From NCBI GenBank assembly GCA_017642885.1, contig JAEPOM010000008.1, positions 93,716-157,715 of the forward strand: a stretch of 64,000 nt of DNA, given 5' to 3'. Shown piece after piece: positions 18,883 through 25,920 of this stretch (position 1 is its first letter; each line of letters starts with the position of its first letter). Under the pieces are notes generated by a model, which was not told the DNA's origin, searched no databases, and was given only the letters and a program-made list of their open reading frames with translations. Made by a program: the position numbers and the translations under genes. The stretch is from Henriciella sp. GTDB taxonomy: Bacteria > Pseudomonadota > Alphaproteobacteria > Caulobacterales > Hyphomonadaceae.

Positions 18883-19659
18883 ATGAAAAACCCAATTATC
18901 GCCGCCGCTCTGGCTTTGGGACTCACAGCCTGTGTGGCGAATCCTGCAGGGAGTGCTCCGGCGCCTGTACCTGAAATCTCGGTGGCGCCGATGATTACGA
19001 TTTACCATCTTGAGGGGCGACGGTCAGAGCGAGTTGTTTGGCTTATGGAAGAGTTAGGCTTGCCATATGATCTGAAATACAAGCGCGGCGACTTGCGCGG
19101 ATCGATGGCCATGGTGCATGCCCTAGGTCACGAAATGCCGATGGTTCCGACTGTGGTTATCGAAGACCAAATCCTAGTCGAATCCGGTGCGATAATTGAG
19201 ACTATTCTAACGCGATACGCCCCTGGCGAACTAACACCCGAAATATCGAGCGATGACTATCCGGTCCATCTGATGTGGACGCACTATGCTGAAGGCTCGC
19301 TTGCCGCTCGATTGTTCAGCGACTATCGCGCTTGGCGGACAAATCCGCCGACTGAGCGCTCGATGTTCGTAGACAGCGAAGCTGTGGTTCAGTTTGCGGA
19401 AAATCATCTGAAGGCCAAGCCCTGGTTCGGTGGACAGGAGTTCTCGTCGGCAGACATCATGATGTTCTTCCCACTCAATGTCGCAACCGGTCTGAACCTG
19501 GTTGATGAGACGAAGTTCCCTTCCATCGCCTCCTGGAAGGAGAAAGTCCAATCGCGTCCTGCCTATCAACGTATGTTGGCGGTGGCACGACCAGATGGAA
19601 TGATCGGAAGTCTGCCACCTATCGAAGTGAGGCCACCATCAGAGCGCAACCCACGCTGA
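18883..19659 (+). CDS. Glutathione S-transferase-fold lipoprotein
   Basis: 258 aa from ATG 18883 behind AAAGGA; the ORF track's 18859 start would put eight residues before the signal peptide. The leader ALALGLTAC is a lipoprotein signal peptide followed by an Ala/Pro linker. From residue about 45 comes a GST N-terminal thioredoxin fold (ITIYHLEGRRSERVVWLMEELGLPY, then VPTVVIEDQILVESGAII) and a C-terminal helical domain (FSSADIMMFFP, FPSIASWKEKVQSRPAYQRM). GSTs are normally cytoplasmic, so an exported, lipid-anchored copy is odd. It is 194 bp after the hydrolase and may belong to the same unit. Confidence 0.85.
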   Translation: MKNPIIAAALALGLTACVANPAGSAPAPVPEISVAPMITIYHLEGRRSERVVWLMEELGLPYDLKYKRGDLRGSMAMVHALGHEMPMVPTVVIEDQILVESGAIIETILTRYAPGELTPEISSDDYPVHLMWTHYAEGSLAARLFSDYRAWRTNPPTERSMFVDSEAVVQFAENHLKAKPWFGGQEFSSADIMMFFPLNVATGLNLVDETKFPSIASWKEKVQSRPAYQRMLAVARPDGMIGSLPPIEVRPPSERNPR

Positions 19660-19715
19660 TCGCGAACCGTCTCGACAGCGGTTACGATCTTTTCAAATCG
19701 ATCGGGCGTTCGATG

Positions 19716-20969
19716 TCATGAATCGCTTGTGCGGAGTTTAGCGTTTTTCGTCGCTATCTGTCCGTTATCAGTGAGTAGGTTAAGCGAGACCGCCTGGATG
19801 CTCGTTGGAACCGACAAGTTCCCACATCTTGGATAATCGACAACTTTTACACTGTTGAGCCAGTGCTGAATTCTATCGTCAGTCACGACGATACGGACGC
19901 GGTTCCAGCGCCCGTCTGCATACACCCGCTTGGGACGGCCGGGCTCAGATAGATTGATGGCTTCATGTGTGTCGGGGGAGCTGCCCATCAGGTGCGATGC
20001 CGGACGGGTCTCACCAAGGGCGGCGTCATTTAGTATGGCGTAACGACCTTCGCAGGCGTTTCCGTCGTATTCGAACGAATAATCCAGATAACCTTCGGCG
20101 GCATCGTCCATCTGCATATCGATCACAAATTCAAAGCCATCTGATGCGACGTCGACGGTCGCCGCACCATCCAAAAATTCGAAGGCTTTCCAGCCCTTCT
20201 CAATCTCGATTTCGCTGACCTGATTATCCAGCCATCCTTCAACCAGGGCTCCTCGTTGGGCCTGCATAAGATCACTGGGTTGTGGATCTGTCAGAACTCG
20301 CAGATTACGCCATTCAGTGAAGCTACCGAGATACTTTTCTTCCTGTCCAATGGCATGGACTTGAAGGGCGACAAAGCCGGTGGCGTGATGATCTCCCGTC
20401 ATATGCGCGCACGGCACGCCATTGACCCAAGTGGCTATGACTGACCCAATGGCTTCAATCCGATAGGCGTTCCATTCGCCGTGCTGGTAAGCGGCCTGGC
20501 AATCGGGATTGCGCGCCATGGAGTGACGCCAGATATGGACACCTTCATGGTAGATGCCGCCGGTCCAGCGACGCTCGCTTGGATCAATGTCCAATTGGTA
20601 ACCAACCACGCCGCTCCATGTGCCGGGGGCCAGTTCGGTTCTAAACTGCACGCCAGAATTAGCATCGCCGATTGATCGGGATTCAAACTCGAGCATGAAA
20701 TCGGAATACTCTTCGTCGGTCGCGAGAAAGCTGTTGGGCGTATCGAATATATTGGTGCCGCGAATGACGCCGTCTACAGATTCGTATGGAGCCTCGCCAT
20801 TGACCTGGTTCCATCCCTCCAGGCTTTGACCATCGAACAGTTCAACCCAGCCAGTCTGTTCTTCTGTGGGGGTAGTCACGTGCCCACAACCCGCCAGCAT
20901 GACGACACATATCAGAGCGCCAATTGTGCCCTGAACGATAGAGGAATTCGCAGACTTATCGTTCATCAT
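19716..20969 (-). CDS. Double DUF1080 lipoprotein (3-keto-glycoside hydrolase-like)
   Basis: 417 aa. The leader ends in VVMLAGC, a lipobox. Two DUF1080 (3-keto-disaccharide hydrolase, concanavalin-like) domains can be seen: residues about 40-210 with LFDGQSLEGWN and SGVQFRTEL, and about 255-410 with FEFVIDMQMDD and WNRVRIVVTDDRIQHWLN. Members of this family cleave 3-keto-glycosides made by GMC-type glucoside 3-dehydrogenases. The start ATGATGA overlaps the stop of the GMC gene by four bases, so they are translationally coupled, which is strong support for the two acting in sequence in the periplasm. Confidence 0.86.
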   Translation of the reverse strand: MMNDKSANSSIVQGTIGALICVVMLAGCGHVTTPTEEQTGWVELFDGQSLEGWNQVNGEAPYESVDGVIRGTNIFDTPNSFLATDEEYSDFMLEFESRSIGDANSGVQFRTELAPGTWSGVVGYQLDIDPSERRWTGGIYHEGVHIWRHSMARNPDCQAAYQHGEWNAYRIEAIGSVIATWVNGVPCAHMTGDHHATGFVALQVHAIGQEEKYLGSFTEWRNLRVLTDPQPSDLMQAQRGALVEGWLDNQVSEIEIEKGWKAFEFLDGAATVDVASDGFEFVIDMQMDDAAEGYLDYSFEYDGNACEGRYAILNDAALGETRPASHLMGSSPDTHEAINLSEPGRPKRVYADGRWNRVRIVVTDDRIQHWLNSVKVVDYPRCGNLSVPTSIQAVSLNLLTDNGQIATKNAKLRTSDS

Positions 20970-22681
20970 AGCTGGCCTTCTTTGAGTAGTTCAACAGCAT
21001 GACGCGCCGCTCTCGCCGTAAGCGCCATGTACGTCAGAGACGGGTTTGCGGTTCCGCACGAGGACATGCACGCTCCGTCCGTGACAAACAAATTCGCCGC
21101 ATCATGAGTCTGGTTCCAAGCGTTGAGGACCGATGTAGACGGATCATGTCCCATACACGCACCGCCCATTTCATGCGTCTTTCCACCAACCAAAACGTGC
21201 TCATCGTCCGGCGTTCTGGCGGACGCAATATTGGTGCATCCTCCTGCCGTTAGCAGTTCGACCGCGTCGATCTCGGCTTGCCGGATCATTTTTCGTTCAT
21301 TCTCCCGGATATGGCAATCGAGATGCGCGAGCGGAATGCCCCAAGCGTCAGTTTTTGTCGGGTGCAGCCGGACCGTATTATCGGCATAGGGCAGCATCTC
21401 TCCAAACATTCCGATGCCGAAGCTCCAGGTTTGCCAGTCGCCCACTCCGGATTTCGCCTCCGCGCCGATTCCTGCCCTCGTGCCTGAATGAGTTGACCGA
21501 GACCGTCGCGCCCCGCCTTGGAACCCAAACCCGCGATGAAAACCCTGTTCTTCGCGGCGGTCATGCCGATAGTTCGGGATGTAGATCCCCGTTGGCTTTC
21601 GACCAAACTCGAATCGATCGTCAAAACCGGGTACTGTCCCATTCGCGCCCGCATGACCAAAATGATCCATGATGTAATTACCCAGCTGACCAGACGAATT
21701 AGCGAGGCCATTCGGAGTGGTTTCTGAGCGTGAGTTGAGAAGAATATGGGTCGACGCAATTGCCGATGCGTTCAGGAAGATGACCCGCGCCGAGAACAAT
21801 CGCTCCTCTTTGGTGTGATAGTCGATAACCTTCACATGCGTTGCCCGTTTCGTCTCCGGATCGAAGACCACTTCGCTGACAATCGCATCTGCCATGACGG
21901 TCAAATTTCCGGTGCGCTCTGCTGCTGGCAGAGTCGCGGAAAGCGATGAGAAGTAAGCGCCATAAGAACATCCGCGCATACAGTAATTGCGTGACTGACA
22001 GGTGCCTCGCCCGAGTGATGTGTGAACGTCTCGGGTCTCGCTGAGATTGGCACAGCGACCGATAATCATGTGACGATCGTCAAAGTTCTGATTAATGTTT
22101 GCGGACACAAAGTCCTCTGCGCAGCTCATCTCCCATGGCTTCAAGAAGTCGCCATCTGGCAGATCGGGTAAGCCATCTTGCGCTCCAGAAATCCCTGCGA
22201 AAGCTTCTACGTGATCATACCATGGAGCGAGATCATCATATCGAATAGGCCAGTCGACGCCGTGTCCATCTTTAGCGTTCGCTTCAAAATCTTTTGGGCC
22301 CCAGCGGTAGGATTGGCGCGCCCATGTCAGCGAGCGCCCGCCAAGTTGATAGCCCCTTGTCCACATGAAAGGACGATCTTCAGGGTAGGAGTAAGGATGA
22401 TCTTTTTCGTCGACAAAAAATTGGATGAACTCATTGCGATAGGTCCATCCTTTGCGCTTCAGCATTAGATAGCGACCTTGCTCATCATATAATTCCGGCA
22501 CCATGCCGCGGTGTTCCATATCCCACGGTGCCTGGAAGTCGGTATACTCTGAACTCGGATGATCCAAATGGCGACCGCGTTCCAGTACCAGGGTTTTCAA
22601 GCCCTGTTCGCAGAGCTCCTTTGCAGCCCATCCACCCGAAATACCGGACCCCACAACAATGGCATCAAAGTCTGTGCTCAT
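20966..22681 (-). CDS. GMC oxidoreductase (glucoside 3-dehydrogenase-like)
   Basis: 571 aa from the ATG at 22681, preceded by GAGGGG; the 30-residue extension in the ORF track would overlap the upstream gene and is not homologous. FAD-binding DAIVVGSGISGGWAAKEL opens the protein; the C-terminus has HEMGGACMG and SSCGTANPSLTYMALTARAA carrying the catalytic His and Asn of GMC enzymes. This subgroup (gluconate-2-dehydrogenase large-subunit type) includes the periplasmic glucoside 3-dehydrogenases of Caulobacter, Agrobacterium and Sphingobacteria. No own signal peptide is seen, and export by hitch-hiking with the TAT-bearing small subunit encoded 10 nt upstream is expected. Confidence 0.9.
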   Translation of the reverse strand: MSTDFDAIVVGSGISGGWAAKELCEQGLKTLVLERGRHLDHPSSEYTDFQAPWDMEHRGMVPELYDEQGRYLMLKRKGWTYRNEFIQFFVDEKDHPYSYPEDRPFMWTRGYQLGGRSLTWARQSYRWGPKDFEANAKDGHGVDWPIRYDDLAPWYDHVEAFAGISGAQDGLPDLPDGDFLKPWEMSCAEDFVSANINQNFDDRHMIIGRCANLSETRDVHTSLGRGTCQSRNYCMRGCSYGAYFSSLSATLPAAERTGNLTVMADAIVSEVVFDPETKRATHVKVIDYHTKEERLFSARVIFLNASAIASTHILLNSRSETTPNGLANSSGQLGNYIMDHFGHAGANGTVPGFDDRFEFGRKPTGIYIPNYRHDRREEQGFHRGFGFQGGARRSRSTHSGTRAGIGAEAKSGVGDWQTWSFGIGMFGEMLPYADNTVRLHPTKTDAWGIPLAHLDCHIRENERKMIRQAEIDAVELLTAGGCTNIASARTPDDEHVLVGGKTHEMGGACMGHDPSTSVLNAWNQTHDAANLFVTDGACMSSCGTANPSLTYMALTARAARHAVELLKEGQL

Positions 22682-22691
22682 CGTACGCCCC

Positions 22692-23270
22692 TCAGTACCG
22701 GTTCTCATCAACCAAGGCCAAATAATCGGCCTCAGAGACATTTCCCGTGTACTGACCGGGGATGAGCACAAAATCTGGATTTGCGGCTTCGCTCGTATAG
22801 TGGATGTGAAAAATGAGCCACTTCACGCGACGATAGGATTTGACCGGCACAGTATCCAAATTTTCTGAGAAACTTGCTGCATCTATTTCTTGCAAGAATT
22901 CCTTCCGCTTGTCCTCCGGCATGTTTAGATAATTAGATTGATACCTCGCCAAAGCTTCGGCCTCCAGGCTGTCGATAAAGTCTTCGATTTCGAGCTTTGT
23001 CCTTTCACCCGCCCATTTCAGCATCAGCTGATCGAGATAGAGGATGGTTTCGGTGTCTGCGGCGCCAACCGTCTCGGTCTGAGGGATCAGCATGTCCGCG
23101 ACGTCGGACAAGATGGCGGCCTGATGGGGCGGGAAGTATTCGAACGACGTTCCGAGAGTGGTTTCAAGAGGCAAGTCTTCGCCTCGACCGCACGCTGATA
23201 GAACGATCCCTGCGGTCGCCAACACGCCGGCATTCAAAACCAACCTTCTCGTAAACTTTGCGTCTGTCAC
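22692..23270 (-). CDS. Gluconate 2-dehydrogenase subunit 3 family protein (TAT)
   Basis: 192 aa. The N-terminus TRRLVLNAGVLATAGIVLSAC combines a twin-arginine motif with a lipobox Cys. The body is the gluconate_2-dh3 domain (FEYFPPHQAAILSDVADMLIPQT, and the helix YLDQLMLKWAG). In characterised enzymes this small subunit is required for folding and TAT export of the GMC catalytic subunit. Here it is first in the three-gene operon. A cytochrome c subunit that would accept the electrons is not present next to it. Confidence 0.9.
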   Translation of the reverse strand: MTDAKFTRRLVLNAGVLATAGIVLSACGRGEDLPLETTLGTSFEYFPPHQAAILSDVADMLIPQTETVGAADTETILYLDQLMLKWAGERTKLEIEDFIDSLEAEALARYQSNYLNMPEDKRKEFLQEIDAASFSENLDTVPVKSYRRVKWLIFHIHYTSEAANPDFVLIPGQYTGNVSEADYLALVDENRY

Positions 23271-23361
23271 GATTTGCCCCTACCGACCCAATGCCAGGAC
23301 GATGACCAAAACCGCCACCTAAATCAAGAGATTGTCGATTTAGCTAGGAGCTCCATAAGAA

Positions 23362-23841
23362 CTAAGGTCGTTCGTCCAGTGCGCCAACATCCAGGATGGG
23401 GGCAGCTTCCAAGTCTTCTGCGTCGAGAAGAGCTGCGACGCGCTCCAGCGACGAAACCAGCATCGCCTGGTGCCAGTCGGGGAGGGATTCAAAGCGCGTT
23501 TGAAACGTGTCCTGCAGCAGGTCCGGGGAGGAGGTGATGACGCTTTGTCCTTCAGGCATAAGGGTGAGCCAGACCCGGCGGCGGTCTTCCTCGCAACGGC
23601 GACGCATAAGAAGACCGCGCGCAACGAGCTTATCGACCAGGCTGGTAATCGTCGCGTGCTTGAGTTGCGTGAGTTTCGAGACGTCGCCAGCGGAGATCTC
23701 CCCACGCTCGGCGAGAATCTGCATGACCAGGAGCTGCGATGGCGTCAGCTTGACCTGAGCGGCGAGCATCTTGGAGGCTTGTTCCGTTTTGCGCTGGATT
23801 TGTCTCAGCGCGATCAGGGCATCTTCAGATCGGATACTCAT
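23362..23841 (-). CDS. MarR family transcriptional regulator
   Basis: 159 aa winged-helix protein. The recognition region is LTPSQLLVMQILAERGEISAGDVSKL then LKHATITSLVDKLVARGLLMR, followed by the wing RRCEEDRRRVWLTLMPEG, all in MarR order. It starts 19 nt after the TPR-sulfotransferase stop, so it is probably part of the TonB receptor-sulfotransferase transcript, and ends 91 bp before the gluconate-dehydrogenase-like operon, which it could also control. The ligand is unknown. Confidence 0.9.
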   Translation of the reverse strand: MSIRSEDALIALRQIQRKTEQASKMLAAQVKLTPSQLLVMQILAERGEISAGDVSKLTQLKHATITSLVDKLVARGLLMRRRCEEDRRRVWLTLMPEGQSVITSSPDLLQDTFQTRFESLPDWHQAMLVSSLERVAALLDAEDLEAAPILDVGALDERP

Positions 23842-23860
23842 GCGTAGGACCCTTCCTCAT

Positions 23861-25861
23861 TCAACTGTGTTCCCCAAGCGCTGCTTTTAGCGGGGCGAGA
23901 TAAAGCTCGAACGGCCGCCACTGTTCTTGGCCTGCACGCGTGATTGGTTGGCGTACTTGCTCGGAACTGGCGGTTCGAACGGCGCGATCGGTTTTATGAA
24001 AGTCTACGCACGCCGCCTCAAAGGGCAACTCACAATAATCGAGCAGGCGGCGTATCTGTTCCTCGAGGTTTTCCAGAACATCTTCATGTTGCACTCGAAG
24101 GATGCGGCCTTCGGGTAGAACGCTATCCCAGTGCGCCATGAGGTCGACATAGCCGCGATAGTACTTTCCGATCTCGTCCAGGCCGTAAGTAAATTCCTGT
24201 CCCTCGGCAAAGAGCTGTTTGTACCCCGACCAGCAACAATCCAGCGGCGCGCGCCGTGCGTCGATGATTTTGGCATTCGGCAGGATCAGATGGATCAGTC
24301 CGATGTGGCGGAAATTGTTCGGCATTTTGTCGGTAAAGAACGGCGCGCTGCGGCGATGTACTCGCGTGTTTTCGATATAGTCTTCGCCGAGCGCGTGAAG
24401 CTCATCTGCGGAGAGCTCGGCCAATACGCGCGGATAGCGATCGCGATCGGTCGCCAGATTACGGCCGCGCAATCGATGCGCCAGAGACAGGATATTAGGT
24501 AACTCTAGCGTACCGTCCACCTGGCTGTGAGAGGCGAGGATTTGTTCGATCAGGGTTGAGCCAGCTCGTGGCAGTCCGACAATAAAGATAGGATCCGGCG
24601 CCGGGCAGCCTTTGCCGCTTTGCGTGCTAATCATCTCAGGCGTACAAAAGGTCTTCTGGGCTTCAAATTCATCCTGCATTTGTGGGGTCGTGTAGCGGGT
24701 CTGTTTCTGTTTTAGCGCGTTCCCGAGCTGATAGTTCTGAAAGGCCTGCTCGTGATTGCTGCGATCCTCAAAAGCTTTGCCGAGGGCAAACGCGATATGG
24801 ATCTGAGACATGGTTGTCAGGTAAGCCCGTTCTTGCATGGCCTCCATCTCGCGCACCTCATCATCGGAGAAGCGATAGGTCTTGAGGTTGGCCAGCGCGT
24901 ACCAGGCATCTCCGTAATGCGGGGCCGTACGCAGCGCGGCTTGGTAGGACACAATCGCCTCGTCGGAGCGGCCACAGGTTTTCAGCGCATGGCCGCGTGA
25001 GGTCAGCGTGGCAGGATCGTTCGGTAGTTTGGCGAGCACTTTTTCGAACGCGTCCAGCGCCGTGTCATAGTCGCCCGCCTGCATGCTCTCGATCGCGAAC
25101 AGTGACTGGAAAACCGGGCTTTCAGGATCGCGCGCCAGCAGGGATTTGGCTTGCTCAAGCGCTGCAGTAAATTTCTGACGCTTGCGCAAAACCTGGATGT
25201 GATCGATCCGCAGCTGGATATTGTCCGGGTCGAGTGCGATGGCGGTCTCGAGCAAGAAGTCGGCATCTTCGTGTACGCCAAGGCGAGAGCCGATATCGGC
25301 AAGCAGGCGCATGCCTTCGATATTCTGCGGCTCCTTGCGCAGGAAGGTCCGCGCAATCTCCTCGGCGCGTAGAATGCGTCCCTCGTGCAAGTGATTGGTT
25401 ATAGCGAGCAATTCACGCGGAAGGGCTTTGATCCGTTGCAATTGAGCGAGAGCCTGATCCGCCTCGGCGGTATTGCCAGCAGCATGAAGCAGATCAGCTT
25501 GCGCTCGCCAACTGGCGGTGAGCGCCGGATTGCATCGCGTCGCATTCTGGTACGCGAGGAGGGCGCTTTGATTATCGCCCGTCGCTTTGCTCAAGTGACC
25601 TTCTTCCTGGAAAGCTCGACCATAGTCGGGGGCCACTTGCTTCAAGGCTGCCAGATGAGCGCGGGCCTGGTCGATATTGCCAAGATAGCGCGCGGCCACC
25701 GCCGCCATGTAGAGACCATCCTGATCGTTACTCTCAGCTGCAAGAAGATCTGCCGCGAGCTTTGACGCCTCGACAAAGTTTCCCGCCTGCATGGCAGCTT
25801 GCGCCCGCTTGAGGCGCTCAGCACGAGAGGCAGCAGCGTTAGAGTCCATCGGTTGGTCCAT
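23861..25861 (-). CDS. TPR-repeat sulfotransferase family protein
   Basis: 666 aa. Residues about 10-340 are tetratricopeptide repeats (e.g. YGDAWYALANLKTYRFSDDE), and about 400-650 are a sulfotransferase domain with the 5'-phosphosulfate loop PIFIVGLPRAGSTLIEQIL and a 3'-phosphate region FFTDKMPNNFRHIGLIHLIL plus DARRAPLDCCWSGY. PAPS-dependent transfer of sulfate would be expected, but acceptors are unknown for this bacterial TPR fusion type, which often lies beside TonB receptors in this part of the alphaproteobacteria. The start could be ATG 25861 or 25849; neither has a good ribosome site, and a 12-bp-stem hairpin ends seven bases upstream. Confidence 0.88.
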   Translation of the reverse strand: MDQPMDSNAAASRAERLKRAQAAMQAGNFVEASKLAADLLAAESNDQDGLYMAAVAARYLGNIDQARAHLAALKQVAPDYGRAFQEEGHLSKATGDNQSALLAYQNATRCNPALTASWRAQADLLHAAGNTAEADQALAQLQRIKALPRELLAITNHLHEGRILRAEEIARTFLRKEPQNIEGMRLLADIGSRLGVHEDADFLLETAIALDPDNIQLRIDHIQVLRKRQKFTAALEQAKSLLARDPESPVFQSLFAIESMQAGDYDTALDAFEKVLAKLPNDPATLTSRGHALKTCGRSDEAIVSYQAALRTAPHYGDAWYALANLKTYRFSDDEVREMEAMQERAYLTTMSQIHIAFALGKAFEDRSNHEQAFQNYQLGNALKQKQTRYTTPQMQDEFEAQKTFCTPEMISTQSGKGCPAPDPIFIVGLPRAGSTLIEQILASHSQVDGTLELPNILSLAHRLRGRNLATDRDRYPRVLAELSADELHALGEDYIENTRVHRRSAPFFTDKMPNNFRHIGLIHLILPNAKIIDARRAPLDCCWSGYKQLFAEGQEFTYGLDEIGKYYRGYVDLMAHWDSVLPEGRILRVQHEDVLENLEEQIRRLLDYCELPFEAACVDFHKTDRAVRTASSEQVRQPITRAGQEQWRPFELYLAPLKAALGEHS

Positions 25862-25867
25862 ACAAAG

Positions 25868-25895
25868 GCAGCGTTCTGACGGATCAGAACGCTGC
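25868..25895 (-). terminator. Strong hairpin between TonB receptor and TPR-sulfotransferase
   Basis: Perfect 12-bp inverted repeat GCAGCGTTCTGA / TCAGAACGCTGC with a 4-nt loop. On the transcribed (-) strand it is followed by CTTTGTATGG, a poor T-run, so it may be a leaky terminator, an mRNA-stabilising 3' structure for the receptor, or a structure that restricts translation of the downstream gene, whose start is seven bases away. Confidence 0.7.
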
Positions 25896-25920
25896 GCTTC
25901 TTATCTAAATGAGGGTGGCT

